A program made the translations under genes and the position numbers. DNA of 64,000 nt from Moraxella sp. K1664. Its GTDB lineage: Bacteria > Pseudomonadota > Gammaproteobacteria > Pseudomonadales > Moraxellaceae. Numbering within the stretch: position 1 is the first letter of the stretch; each line of letters begins with the position of its first letter. Of this stretch, positions 24,649 through 34,892 are shown piece after piece. The stretch covers positions 372,001 to 436,000 of the forward strand of contig NZ_CP155576.1 in the NCBI RefSeq assembly GCF_039693965.1. The letters are read 5' to 3'. Below the pieces are notes generated by a model. The model had not been told where the DNA came from. It saw nothing but the letters and a program-made list of their open reading frames with translations, and ran no database searches.

Positions 24649-25770
24649 ATGCCTGCCTTACGAGACGACATTGACCCACAAGGACTTTTGGAATATTCGG
24701 TGGTCTATACCGACCGAGCGTTGAACCATATGTCTACCGAATTTCAAAACGTGATGAGAGACTTATCCGCCACTTTAAAAGAGCTTTATCATGCCGATGG
24801 CGTGGCGATCATCCCCGGTTCTGGCACATCAGGCATGGAAGCGGTCGCCCGTCAGCTTGCCACGGACAAAGACGTGGCGATTGTGCGAAATGGTTGGTTT
24901 AGCTATCGCTGGACGCAGATTTTGGAAAAAGGACGTATCGCCAAATCCACGCACGTTTTTACCGCCCAAATCCACGGCAATCCTGCTATATTCGCTCCTG
25001 CCGACATTAACGAAGTTACCGCCCATATCCGCCAAAACCGCCCAAGCGTGGTGTTTGCTCCCCACGTTGAGACCGCTTCTGGCATGATGTTGTCAGACGA
25101 CTATATCAAGGCACTGGGGCAAGCGGTGCATGACGTGGGCGGGATTTTGGTGATTGACTGTATCGCTTCGGGCTGTGTGTGGCTTGACATGAAAGCATTG
25201 GGCATTGATGTACTGCTCTGCGCCCCACAAAAAGGCTTGTCTAGCACGCCTTGCTGTGGGCTTGTCATGATGTCCGAGCGTGCCAAAGAGCTTGTTCAGA
25301 GTACTGAATCCACAAGTTTTGCCTTAGATTTAAAGGTGTGGGCGAACATCATGACCGCCTATGAAAATGGCGGACACGCCTATCACGCCACCATGCCCAC
25401 AGACGGACTAAGACAGTTAAGAGACACACTAAAAGAATGCCAAGCGATAGGATTTGACAAACTCAAATCTGCCCAAATAGAGCTTGGGCAAGCCATTTTG
25501 CAAGTCTTAAATGACAAAGGGGTCATAAGCGTGGCGGACAAAGACAGTCAAGCGGTGGGGGTAATCGTCTGCCATGCCCCAAATGATGACGTACACAAAG
25601 GCGTGGCATTTGCCAAAGTCGGTGTACAAATCGCAGGGGGCGTACCGCTACAAGTGGGCGAGCCGTCTGATTATAAGAGTTTTAGAATTGGGCTGTTTGG
25701 GCTTGATAAATTGACCGATGTATCAGGCACGGTGGCACGATTTAAACAGGCGTGTGATGACGTTTTTTGA
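24649..25770 (+). CDS. Class V PLP-dependent aminotransferase
   Basis: A 373-residue protein with PGSGTSGMEAVARQL (phosphate-binding region), ETASGMML, DCIASGCVWLDMKALGIDV and the PLP lysine in CAPQKGLSSTPCCGL. This order is that of the alanine-glyoxylate/serine-pyruvate aminotransferase group of class V. Such enzymes use PLP to move amino groups between small amino acids and 2-oxo acids; the exact substrate is not readable. AAGGACAAAACC precedes the ATG. Followed by a terminator, so it is probably monocistronic. Confidence 0.88.
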   Translation: MPALRDDIDPQGLLEYSVVYTDRALNHMSTEFQNVMRDLSATLKELYHADGVAIIPGSGTSGMEAVARQLATDKDVAIVRNGWFSYRWTQILEKGRIAKSTHVFTAQIHGNPAIFAPADINEVTAHIRQNRPSVVFAPHVETASGMMLSDDYIKALGQAVHDVGGILVIDCIASGCVWLDMKALGIDVLLCAPQKGLSSTPCCGLVMMSERAKELVQSTESTSFALDLKVWANIMTAYENGGHAYHATMPTDGLRQLRDTLKECQAIGFDKLKSAQIELGQAILQVLNDKGVISVADKDSQAVGVIVCHAPNDDVHKGVAFAKVGVQIAGGVPLQVGEPSDYKSFRIGLFGLDKLTDVSGTVARFKQACDDVF

Positions 25771-25787
25771 TTTTCTTTGTTAATATG

Positions 25788-25815
25788 AAAAGCCCAATGT
25801 GATGTTGGGCTTTTT
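25788..25815 (+). terminator. Rho-independent terminator after the aminotransferase gene
   Basis: AAAAGCCCAA and TTGGGCTTTT pair across TGTGATG and the stem is followed by T residues. It is bidirectional in form and may also serve the convergent tannase-like pseudogene. Confidence 0.85.
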
Positions 25816-25830
25816 GTTTGTCTTATGCAA

Positions 25831-27372
25831 TTATTCGGATTTCCCCACATCATTCGCCTTAACGAGCTTATCCGCCCAATCAAACAACTCATTCAAATCA
25901 TAATCCCCACCATGACCCACACCCCAAGGTAGAGCAAAATCCACGTTCTTGCCCTGATTTTGTAAGGTGGTGGCGAGTATCACAGGCACGGCAAGGGACG
26001 TGTCGTTATCCTTTGCCCCATGACGGATACGCCAATACTAGGTGGGACTTTGGGCGATATAATTCATCGCATTCATCATTTTGACGGTTTGGGTATCCGC
26101 CATGCTCCCTTGTCCGTATTTTTTGCCAAAGGCGGTAAAATGCTGATTGTTTACGGTCTTATTGCCAAACAAATTATTCTCGCCACTGCTCAAATCTATC
26201 ACATCAAAAGCAGGTACGCCCTAGCCACGCCCTAGGTAAGCCAGATAACCGTCAAAATCCGCCACATAAAAAGGATTGGCAGATTTTCTTTGTGCCAAAA
26301 AGTCAAATTCGGTCAAATCCGTGTCATTTTTAAAGGCGGTATTGGCAGAGTTATTTAAATGATAAATCACTTCATCTTTAAAGGTGCCGTTGCCATGGTT
26401 ATCCAATGTTAATGCTTGTCCGTTATGCCCTGTTAGTTTTAACCCATTGATATAAATGGGAAAATTGGATTTTAATTCATTTGACCAAATTTTTTGCTCG
26501 TCCGTTAGGCTTGCCTTTATGCGTTCACGTTTGACGTTATAGTCCAGCATACCCACGCTCATTTTTTGATAATCAAACATACCATTAAATTGCCATTCAT
26601 ACGCCATGTCGGCATTTTCAAGATTGGTAATCGGAGCATAGGCGGACACGGCAAACACGCTGTCATCAGCATTTGTAATCGCCCCTGCCTTTTGTAGCTC
26701 GGCTTGATAGTCCGTGCTACCGCCACTTGCCCCCAAAAGTAGCGACATCGCCCCGCCTGCGGACGTGCCATTGGCGATAATGCGGTCAGCTCGCCCTGCC
26801 ATGAGTGCGTCATTGGCTTTTAGGTAGGCAATGGCGGATTTTAAATCCACGATGACGGACGGGGCTTTGCCCGTGTAGTTGCCGTCCGTGCCAAGCGTCC
26901 GCCCCCTAGCCCCTGCACTTGCCACGACATAGCCACGCATGAGAGCGGTGGCAACACTACTGGTTCTTACTCTACCGTCTCGCCCTGCCCTACTCTCGGC
27001 AGTCATCGGCTTGGCGGGCATATATCCGCCCACGCCATTGGGGAAAAATATCGGGGCGGTGTCTGCCGTGTAGCCGTTGATAGTATCGCCTGTAAAATAC
27101 ACCTCAGGGATATAGATATTCATCACTTGATAATCAGGCTCGGTGGGGTTTGCCACATAGGGAATATTTTCAAAGGCACGCACGACAAGGCTTTGCCCGT
27201 CTTGGGTAATGGTCATGGTTTCATAATTATTAGGATTAAACGTTAAAGAGCTTGGCATGGTGGTTGTGGCGGGCTTATCTATATTTGCATTTTGGGAAAT
27301 GGGTGTGGTGCAAGCGGACAGACCAAATAATACAGCAAATGATAAGGCGGATAATGGGATAAATTTTGGCAT
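25831..27372 (-). pseudogene. Subtype-B tannase-like lipoprotein esterase with two in-frame amber codons
   Basis: The N-terminus is a lipoprotein signal (lipobox LSAC). The body has the serine hydrolase motif GTSAGGAMSLLLGASGG and other stretches typical of bacterial subtype-B tannases. The open frame stops at a TAG at 26221-26223, but the same frame continues with GVPAFDVIDLSSGENNLFG, meets a second TAG at 26038-26040, and then codes [18 protein letters not shown] and [17 protein letters not shown] to a TAA at 25831. The post-stop parts include the expected catalytic Asp and His regions, so the truncated product should be inactive. No frameshift is needed. Tannases hydrolyse gallate esters; the natural substrate here is unknown. 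Confidence 0.82.
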
Positions 27373-27704
27373 GAATCGTCTCAGTAAATAATAGATAATA
27401 AGAATTGTCATTATCATATAACTTCTTCAAAACAAATAAAAGCCCATGTACAAAAATAAAAATATTAGCAAAATTTGGCAAATTATTTATTTTTATAAAT
27501 TTTAGGAATGAGTGTAGTATTATTGACCAACATCAAGGCTGGCTTTGTCATTTGTGTTTATTATGTTTCAAATCCACAAAACTTTTGCTGAATTCTTACT
27601 ATAACGCTCGGTTATAAATTAATTTTATTTAAATAATCAATTTTTTGCAATATACAAATTTAGCAAAGCGTTTTAATATTAAATCCATAAAAAAAATGTG
27701 TATT
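27373..27704. other. AT-rich intergenic stretch without a recognised gene
   Basis: Between the tannase-like gene and MITE copy B. No gene, RNA or clear repeat was found; poly-A/T rich DNA only. Confidence 0.5.
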
Positions 27705-27985
27705 TAGGCGTGTTGAACTTTTATATTTGCAATGAAAAATACCTGTTTAAAAAAGCAGGGGAATCGCACGTTTTTCAAGAAAAAAACGCAGATTGATAGT
27801 CATTCTATCAAGCAAGTTTTTGACGATGAAAAACAATCCGACCACTTAATTTTAAAAAATTGAGTTAAAATCTTGAAAATTTACCCGATTAAGTGGTCGG
27901 ATAGCCATTTTTCATGCAAAAGCGATTGATTTATTTTTAAAATATTTTTAATTGTAAATTTGTTATAAAGGTTCGGCACGCCCCA
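27705..27985. repeat. MITE-like repeat, copy B (about 281 bp, inverted relative to A)
   Basis: The left border TA-GGCGTGTTGAAC and right border GTTCGGCACGCCCC are degenerate versions of the family ends. Internal motifs appear in reverse order to copy A: TTTGCAATGAAAAAT, GCAGGGGAATCGCACGTTTTT, then the nested ATCCGACCACTTAA hairpin and CATTTTTCATGCAAAA. Its right end is 22 bases before the peroxidase start codon, so it may influence that promoter. Confidence 0.7.
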
Positions 27986-28006
27986 GCCAATCCTTAGGGG
28001 ATAGCC

Positions 28007-29179
28007 ATGAAAAAATTAGGTTTGTCAATGATTACCGTCTCGTGCCTACTGGTCGTGTTGGCGGTTGTGTTTATCGGTCTGTTTATGCTGACCGAATACG
28101 CCCGAATCCCAAGCCAAAGCGAGCTTGTCGCCACAGATAAGGCAGAGCCTAGCACCGCCAGCACGCCTGCCACCGCACAGGAACTGCACGGAGCAACCAC
28201 AGTGGAACACCTTGCCAGCATGACAAGTCTGGTCAGCGCTCGCCCTGATGAACCCATCAAACCCATCGCCATTCCTAAGATTGAGAGTCCTGAGATAGTC
28301 GCCTTAGGGCAAAAGCTGTGGTTTGACCCACGTCTATCCAAATCAGGCGGACTGTCGTGCAACTCTTGTCATAACCTTGCCATGGGTGGCACGGACAACA
28401 TGCCAACGTCCATCGGACATAAATGGGCAGAAGGCCCGATTAACTCGCCAACCGTGCTAAATAGTGGCTTGGCGATTGCCCAATTTTGGGACGGACGAGC
28501 CAAAACTCTGCAAGAACAAGCCGGTGGCCCGATTGAAAACCCCCTTGAAATGGCGTCTACCCATGACCATGTGGTCAAGGTGCTAAACAGCATTCCTGCT
28601 TATCAAGATGAGTTTAAAGGGGCGTTTAGCGACTACACAGACGCCATCACCATTGAGCAGGTAACTCGTGCTTTGGCAAACTTTGAAGACACACTTGTTA
28701 CGCCCAACAGTCGCTTTGATAAATGGCTCGCTGGCGATGACAATGCCATCAATGAGCAAGAATTGCGTGGTTATCAAACCTTTAAACAGTCAGGCTGTGT
28801 GGCGTGCCATAATGGCGAACTGCTTGGCGGTGGCTCATTCCAAAAATTTGGCGTATTTGAGCAGTACACCACCAAAAACCTAGCCGAAGGTCGCTTTGCG
28901 GTAACAGGCAAGCCCGAAGATAAAATGCTCTTTAAGGTGCCAACGCTTAGAAACATTGAGCTAACCTACCCCTACTTCCATGACGGTCAAGTCAATTCGC
29001 TCGAAGAAGCGGTGCAAATCATGGGTAAAATCCAGCTTAATAAAGAGTTTACGGACGCAGAGACAGCGGACATCGTGGCGTTCTTAAAAACACTCACAGG
29101 CGACCAGCCCAAGTTCCAATACCCACACCTACCACCGTCCAACCCCAACACCCCATTACCCAACCCATTTGGGAAATGA
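28007..29179 (+). CDS. Di-haem cytochrome c peroxidase
   Basis: The N-terminus carries a hydrophobic segment (VSCLLVVLAVVFIGLFML) that exports and probably anchors the protein in the inner membrane facing the periplasm. An Ala/Thr-rich linker follows. Two c-type haem motifs are present, CNSCH and CVACH, with the family stretches KLWFDPRLSKSGGLSCNSCH, WDGRAKTLQEQAGGPI and PTLRNIELTYPYFHDG. The enzyme reduces hydrogen peroxide using electrons from small cytochromes or quinol. Length (390) is longer than classic CcpA because of the anchor and linker. Directly preceded by MITE copy B. Confidence 0.93.
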   Translation: MKKLGLSMITVSCLLVVLAVVFIGLFMLTEYARIPSQSELVATDKAEPSTASTPATAQELHGATTVEHLASMTSLVSARPDEPIKPIAIPKIESPEIVALGQKLWFDPRLSKSGGLSCNSCHNLAMGGTDNMPTSIGHKWAEGPINSPTVLNSGLAIAQFWDGRAKTLQEQAGGPIENPLEMASTHDHVVKVLNSIPAYQDEFKGAFSDYTDAITIEQVTRALANFEDTLVTPNSRFDKWLAGDDNAINEQELRGYQTFKQSGCVACHNGELLGGGSFQKFGVFEQYTTKNLAEGRFAVTGKPEDKMLFKVPTLRNIELTYPYFHDGQVNSLEEAVQIMGKIQLNKEFTDAETADIVAFLKTLTGDQPKFQYPHLPPSNPNTPLPNPFGK

Positions 29180-29184
29180 TAAAC

Positions 29185-29220
29185 AAAAAATAAGGCAGTC
29201 TGATGATTGCCTTATTTTTT
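29185..29220. terminator. Bidirectional terminator between peroxidase gene and rlmA
   Basis: AAATAAGGCA and TGCCTTATTT pair across a 10-base loop, with A-run and T-run on either side, so it can stop transcription of both convergent genes. Confidence 0.85.
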
Positions 29221-29236
29221 ATTACTTTAATGGCTT

Positions 29237-30055
29237 TTAAATTGCCCTTTTAAACAAATACACACAAAAACTTGCCCTAACATCAAACCTATCCTGTGCC
29301 TTTAACGCCATTTTGCGGTCAAGTTTGGCTTTATAGGTATAAGGGGTCATATCTATCAAATTATTTAGGCTTTGGTTATCAAGGCATAAATCAGCGTCTA
29401 TTTGCCATTCATTGATTAGCCCAAATTCAGGGGCAAGTTCATCGATAAATTTGGCAGGATTATGCGGATTGACAGTGTCAAAGAGCTTCTCACGCATGGC
29501 GTGCAGGTGCATGGGAGCAGGGGTTGCCACAAGCAGATGACCGTTTGGTTTTAACACCCTTAACATCTCAGCCTTTGGCAAGGGGCTAAATAGACTCGTG
29601 CAAATATCCATGCTCCCGTCCGCCACAGGTAACACCGCCCCTGTACCGACCACCCAAGTGATGTGTTTGCCGATGTCGGTGTTTTTATAAGTTTTGGAGG
29701 CAGTGATAATGGCGGTTTTGGCGATGTCAAGCCCGATGACTTGGGCAGAGCGTGCCATGCGAGCGGTGTAATAGCCTTCGCCACAGCCGATGTCCAGCAC
29801 CGATATTGGGGTAAGCTCATCGATGATTTGCCCGACTTTGTCCCTTAGCGGTTCATAAAATCCACCCGCCAAAAACCGTCTGCGAGCCTGCACCGATGTG
29901 GCGGTGTCGCCTGCGGTGTGGCTGTTTTTGTGTTGAACCACGTGCAAATTGACATAGCCGTCCTTGCTAATGTCATAGCTGTGGCGGTTTTGGCAGGCAT
30001 AGGTTTTGCCGTGTAAGGTTAGGGGCGTGTGGCAGATTGGGCAAATTAAATTCAT
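29237..30055 (-). CDS. rlmA: 23S rRNA (guanine-N1)-methyltransferase RlmA
   Basis: It begins MNLICPICHTPL with a four-ligand zinc site (CPIC ... CQNRH), continues with YDISKDGYVNLH, and has the SAM-binding motif VLDIGCGEGYYT. This zinc-finger plus SAM domain arrangement is that of RlmA/RrmA, which methylates a guanine in helix 35 of 23S rRNA (G745 in E. coli). The ATG at 30055 starts exactly at the zinc-finger sequence. Length of about 272 residues is normal. The long HD-ATPase gene lies just upstream on the same strand, 87 bases away. Confidence 0.9.
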   Translation of the reverse strand: MNLICPICHTPLTLHGKTYACQNRHSYDISKDGYVNLHVVQHKNSHTAGDTATSVQARRRFLAGGFYEPLRDKVGQIIDELTPISVLDIGCGEGYYTARMARSAQVIGLDIAKTAIITASKTYKNTDIGKHITWVVGTGAVLPVADGSMDICTSLFSPLPKAEMLRVLKPNGHLLVATPAPMHLHAMREKLFDTVNPHNPAKFIDELAPEFGLINEWQIDADLCLDNQSLNNLIDMTPYTYKAKLDRKMALKAQDRFDVRASFCVYLFKRAI

Positions 30056-30142
30056 AACTATCACTTCGTTGCATTGTGTTAATTTTTATATAAAATTAAC
30101 ACAATGCAATCCAAACAAGATCTCCTTGGATAATGCAAGCAT

Positions 30143-33100
30143 TCATTGTTTCAAACAAGCATTAAATATTTCATCAATTTCTTGTTTGCTCTTTGGATTA
30201 TTCTTTGCACCCCTCTCTAAAGCTTCATTCCAAAAATCCAATAGGCTCATTCTTTCATCAACAAATTCTATCAACTCATTGTATTTTTGTTCAACACTTT
30301 CCCTTGTTATATTAACATTGTTTTTTTGCAAATCTTGGAACGTGGATTCTACCAAGAAATCATAATTATGCTTCTTACTAATACATAATTCATCTTTTTC
30401 CCAAAATAGGAAGTAAGGTAGAATTAAAAATGACTCTGAAAGATTTTTATTTTCTTTTCCTGCAATATTTAAATGAGCCTCACTGCGACATGCCAGAAGT
30501 TTAAAATGACCCATATCAAATTCATCCAGCATATCTTGATTAATAATAATTCTATTATCATATCCACTAATAGCATATTGAACTGTTCTAACAATTAAAT
30601 TATTATTACTGTTTTCCTTGGTAAAATGATAAACACCAAAACTTGATTGATTCGGATAATTTATTATGCCTCCATTTTTACACCACTCTTTTTTAAAAAT
30701 TTCAAAAAATAAATTATAACATCCATAACTTTCTGTTATAATTAAATCATTCCTATCAATATTTTTTGAAATATCATCAACATTGCCATGATTGATCAGA
30801 TAAAAATTTTTCACCTCTAGGAGTTTCTTAAAACTATTCTTATCTTTTAAGGAATCACCAAAGAAAGTCTTTGACTCATTGAAAAATTTAAAATTATCCC
30901 AATTGTCACGGGGTTTCAACATTTCTGGCTCATCAAGCATTTGCAAAATAATGTCAAATGCTTGATGAGGAATGTGCTTCTTGATTGCTTCGGAGTTTGA
31001 AGATAATGCGGAGTATAAAGCTTTTTCTAAAAAATTATCACTGTATATGATATTTTCTAAAAAATCTTTTTTCCATTTATTTCTATCCAAGCCTAAGGCC
31101 TCTTTTGCATCAAAGCCATAAAAATCGAATGAGAAATCAAAATAATTTGTAAATATATCATCAACTTTTTGACCTTTAAAAAATGTTAATCCTCTTGAAG
31201 TTCCAAAATCTTCTAATGATTCAAAATTAGTTTTCAATAAATGTATGTAAAAATTAAATTCTTTACTCCAATAAAGATTTCCATCATTATAAACTTGATA
31301 ATCATATTTTTTCTTATTAAATTTAAAATATGCAGAAGATGAAATTATGATTTGTTCTATTTTTGCAAAAATATCCAATACGCACAAATAATCAAAAGCA
31401 GGACTCTTGATAACATCATAATTTTTTTGAATATCCGAAATTATAGAATTAAAACCTTTATGTCGATTAAAAGACAATCCTGATTCATTAAATTTTTTCC
31501 CACGCCTATCAAGGTTAAGTCGCAACATTAACTTGGTGCCATACTCTCTTTTTACATGTTCGACTTCAGAAATACGCTCTACGAAACAATAACCTTGATT
31601 GCTTGATAGCGGCGAGTTCATCTCTATCTTATAAGAAGAATTATCCACGATACTGGTAGTTTCTATTAGAATCTTGTTATTTTCAGGCTTTCCGTCTTTT
31701 AATAACAAAAAGGCACTGTGCAATCCTATGCCGAACGCCCCAGAAGGTCTCATCCAAACTGGCATATCTTGAATTAGTCTTTTCTTTTCAATATTGCGAC
31801 TAGAACCTGCAATTTTTTGCATATATTCCAAATCTTTTAAACTAATCCCTGTACCTCTATCGGTGATAGATAACTGCCATAGACTGCTATCAGAATTATT
31901 ATCATCTGCAATTTTTATAAAATCAATATCTATAGGGTACTGCTCTAGTATCTTTTGAAAATCATCGTGAAAAGGATGTAAATTATCTGTTATCTTTAAA
32001 TTATTTTTACGAACACCATGCTCTATCCATATTCTCAAATAGGTTGCATCTATTGCATTTTGGATAAGCTCTCGATAAATATTGGATTCACCACTATATA
32101 AGTTACTACCCTGCAATAACTCTGTTACATTCTTTTCATCCAGTTGAAATTTCATTGGTTTACCACTAAGTAATACCTTAGATGATTGCATCCGAACATC
32201 TAATTTTTGAATGGTTGGCAATAAACCAAATTTGCGATGTGGAACGATATTTTTCCATTGCGACATCTGGTTTTGCATTTCTTCTTTAATCCAACCAAAC
32301 CAATTTTGAGTTTCAATAAAAGAATATTCATCAGGACATTCAGCCGTAATACTCACAGTTTGATTATCCAGTTGAAACTCTCGAATAGCAAGATGTTTAT
32401 GGTAATGCGTTTCGCTTAACGTTGGTATGGCAACAGGCTGTTTTCTCATGACAGGACAAAAACGATTGTCATCTATATCAAATAAATCACCTAATCGTAA
32501 CAAACATGCAACAAATCTCGGATGACAATTTTCGGTTCCCATGCCCGTTTGTCGATAAGGTAACTCGCTCATGACTTGCTCAAAGCTCGTACCATGAGCC
32601 AAACAAATTTGACCCAAATAACGATAGAGACGTTGGGGTAATAATTCGGTTCGTGGCGAATTAATATTTAGGTCTTTAAAAGGGTCTAAAGCAAACTGCT
32701 GTGAACGTTCAGGATGTTTTCGACGGTACCATTCAGCCATGAGTTGGCGATATTTTTCTGTACCTAGCATAGGATTGTCATACATAGCAAGTGCTTGTTG
32801 CCAGCCTTTTGTTTGCCATGTTTTGGCAAATTGATGCAAATCTTGAGCATTGTCATTGGCTAGCATATCCAGATATTCTATGAAATCCCTATTATGAATA
32901 GCCTCTTGGGCTTGTTGACCACTAAATAGCATACCAACATCATGCCAATAAGCCGACTCCAATAGTAACCAAGTATCTGTTGCGGATAATAAATGAATAT
33001 TATCACCAAGCAGTCTCTCAATGTTTACCAAAATTTGATGTGAGTTCGATTCATTATGATTGCTAAAATGCGGATAGTAGCTGGCAATATTCTCTAGTGC

Positions 33101-33205
33101 CTTGCCTACCAATTTTTGATCAAACTCCCACTGAGCCAACAAGATACTTGTATTGCTATCTTTGTTGGTTTTGTTTTTTAGATGCTCAATAAAACCTGCA
33201 CTCAT
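30143..33205 (-). CDS. HD-domain plus HSP90-like (GHKL) ATPase protein, candidate defence gene
   Basis: A 1020-residue protein. Residues 1 to about 310 look like an HD phosphohydrolase-type domain with H56, H88-D89 (YWHDVGM), H204 and D240 (LRLGDLFDIDDNRF). Residues about 340-600 are a GHKL ATPase with the N box (E379..N383 in ELIQNAIDA), the D449-x-G-x-G motif (ITDRGTGIS) and the glycine lid (PSGAFGIGLHSAF at 487-499). The remaining 400 residues have no recognised domain. The gene is more AT-rich than rlmA and prfC on either side, suggesting transfer. From general knowledge, HD domains fused to HSP90-like ATPases occur in predicted bacterial conflict systems; activity here is inference. Confidence 0.75.
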   Translation of the reverse strand: MSAGFIEHLKNKTNKDSNTSILLAQWEFDQKLVGKALENIASYYPHFSNHNESNSHQILVNIERLLGDNIHLLSATDTWLLLESAYWHDVGMLFSGQQAQEAIHNRDFIEYLDMLANDNAQDLHQFAKTWQTKGWQQALAMYDNPMLGTEKYRQLMAEWYRRKHPERSQQFALDPFKDLNINSPRTELLPQRLYRYLGQICLAHGTSFEQVMSELPYRQTGMGTENCHPRFVACLLRLGDLFDIDDNRFCPVMRKQPVAIPTLSETHYHKHLAIREFQLDNQTVSITAECPDEYSFIETQNWFGWIKEEMQNQMSQWKNIVPHRKFGLLPTIQKLDVRMQSSKVLLSGKPMKFQLDEKNVTELLQGSNLYSGESNIYRELIQNAIDATYLRIWIEHGVRKNNLKITDNLHPFHDDFQKILEQYPIDIDFIKIADDNNSDSSLWQLSITDRGTGISLKDLEYMQKIAGSSRNIEKKRLIQDMPVWMRPSGAFGIGLHSAFLLLKDGKPENNKILIETTSIVDNSSYKIEMNSPLSSNQGYCFVERISEVEHVKREYGTKLMLRLNLDRRGKKFNESGLSFNRHKGFNSIISDIQKNYDVIKSPAFDYLCVLDIFAKIEQIIISSSAYFKFNKKKYDYQVYNDGNLYWSKEFNFYIHLLKTNFESLEDFGTSRGLTFFKGQKVDDIFTNYFDFSFDFYGFDAKEALGLDRNKWKKDFLENIIYSDNFLEKALYSALSSNSEAIKKHIPHQAFDIILQMLDEPEMLKPRDNWDNFKFFNESKTFFGDSLKDKNSFKKLLEVKNFYLINHGNVDDISKNIDRNDLIITESYGCYNLFFEIFKKEWCKNGGIINYPNQSSFGVYHFTKENSNNNLIVRTVQYAISGYDNRIIINQDMLDEFDMGHFKLLACRSEAHLNIAGKENKNLSESFLILPYFLFWEKDELCISKKHNYDFLVESTFQDLQKNNVNITRESVEQKYNELIEFVDERMSLLDFWNEALERGAKNNPKSKQEIDEIFNACLKQ

Positions 33206-33220
33206 ATCATTACTCCTTAA

Positions 33221-34804
33221 TCAATGCTCCCTTGTCGCCCGAAATTCCACTTCTGGATACCGCTCTTGCATAAGTTGCAGATTGACACGGCTTGGGGCAA
33301 GGTAGGTGAGATATCCGCCACCATCCACCGACAACTGGTCGTGGGCTTTTTTCTTGAATTTTTCAAAGGCGACTTTATCATCCGAGTGTACCCAACGCAC
33401 GGTTGCGATACTAATCGGCTCAAAGGTGCATTGCACCTTATATTCTTCTAGCAAACGGTGTGCCACCACTTCAAATTGTAGCACGCCCACCGCCCCCAAA
33501 ATCAGGTCGTTATTGATTTGGGGCATAAACACTTGGGTCGCTCCTTCCTCGCTAAGCTGTTGTAAGCCCTTTTGTAATTGCTTGGATTTCATCGGGTCTT
33601 TTAGCACCACACGGCGAAACAGCTCGGGGGCAAAGTGTGGAATGCCTGTAAAATTCAAGGTCTCGCCACTTGTGAAGCTATCGCCAATCTGTATCGTACC
33701 GTGATTGTGCAAGCCAATGATGTCGCCAGCATACGCTTCTTCTAAGGCTTCACGGTCGCCCGCTAGGAACATGAGTGCGTCCGACACTCGCACTTCTTTA
33801 CCAATACGCACATGGTTCATTTTCATGCCACGCTCGTATTTGCCCGAACACACTCGCATAAAGGCGACACGGTCTCGGTGCTTGGGGTCCATGTTGGCTT
33901 GGATTTTAAAGACAAAGCCCGTAAAGGCAGGCTCGTCCGCTTTGACGGTACGTTCTACCGCCACATGGTCTTTTGGGGGAGGAGCGTATTGGGTCAGCAC
34001 GTCCAAAATCATGTTTACGCCAAAGTTACCCAACGCCGTACCAAACAAGACAGGCGTTTGTCGTCCTGCCAAAAACTCGTCCACGTCCCAGTCTTCGTAT
34101 GCCATTTGGGCAAGTTCAATGTTGTCCATAAACTCATCCCACAAAATCTGCCCAAGTCGTTCCTTGATGTCGGCATGGTCGTAACCGTCTCGGCTCTCGA
34201 TATCCGTGATTTGTGAGCCAAAGCCTTTTTTATAAAAATAAGTCTTGTTATCCACAAAACTATATACGCCCACAAAATCCTGCCCCATGCCAATGGGATA
34301 GGCAAATGGCACGCATTTGATTTTTAGGACGCTTTCAATCTCATCAAGCAGGGCAAGCGGATTTTGGATTTCACGGTCAAGTTTATTGACAAATGAAATA
34401 ATGGGCGTATCACGCATACGGCACACTTCCATGAGCTTAATCGTTCGCTCTTCCACGCCTTTGGCTCCGTCAATGACCATAAGAGCAGAATCCACAGCAG
34501 TCAGCGTGCGGTAAGTATCTTCTGAAAAGTCGGCGTGTCCGGGGGTGTCTAGTAGATTAACCACATGATTTTTATAGGGAAATTGCATGACCGATGTCGT
34601 GATAGAGATACCACGCTCCTGCTCCATGCTCATCCAGTCGCTCGTGGCGTGGCGGTCGGCTTTACGTCCACGCACCTCGCCTGCTACCTGAATTGCCTTG
34701 CCCCACAGTAGGAGCTTTTCGGTCATGGTGGTTTTACCTGCGTCGGGGTGCGATATGATAGCAAAAGTTCTGCGTTGGTTGATTTCTTGGGATAATTGGC
34801 TCAT
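33221..34804 (-). CDS. prfC: Peptide chain release factor 3
   Basis: The 527-residue GTPase has G1 [16 protein letters not shown]3 [16 protein letters not shown] and G4 [10 protein letters not shown], then the RF3-type C-terminal domains ([18 protein letters not shown]). RF3 removes RF1/RF2 from the ribosome after peptide release. Length and order are normal. The AT-rich HD-ATPase gene follows 15 bases after its stop. Confidence 0.97.
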   Translation of the reverse strand: MSQLSQEINQRRTFAIISHPDAGKTTMTEKLLLWGKAIQVAGEVRGRKADRHATSDWMSMEQERGISITTSVMQFPYKNHVVNLLDTPGHADFSEDTYRTLTAVDSALMVIDGAKGVEERTIKLMEVCRMRDTPIISFVNKLDREIQNPLALLDEIESVLKIKCVPFAYPIGMGQDFVGVYSFVDNKTYFYKKGFGSQITDIESRDGYDHADIKERLGQILWDEFMDNIELAQMAYEDWDVDEFLAGRQTPVLFGTALGNFGVNMILDVLTQYAPPPKDHVAVERTVKADEPAFTGFVFKIQANMDPKHRDRVAFMRVCSGKYERGMKMNHVRIGKEVRVSDALMFLAGDREALEEAYAGDIIGLHNHGTIQIGDSFTSGETLNFTGIPHFAPELFRRVVLKDPMKSKQLQKGLQQLSEEGATQVFMPQINNDLILGAVGVLQFEVVAHRLLEEYKVQCTFEPISIATVRWVHSDDKVAFEKFKKKAHDQLSVDGGGYLTYLAPSRVNLQLMQERYPEVEFRATREH

Positions 34805-34892
34805 GGGAATTTCTTAATAAAATAAAACGGTTATTATACTTGAAAAGGGGGAAATGGGCAAAAACTAAACATTAAAAAACCGCCACAAGCGG

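Noticed and set aside
26212..26232. GGTACGCCCTAGCCACGCCCTA in the tannase-like gene looks like two MITE ends, perhaps an excision footprint creating the first amber codon.
   Set aside because: Only about 11 bases resemble the MITE ends and the reading frame is preserved; without an intact homologue to align, chance cannot be excluded.
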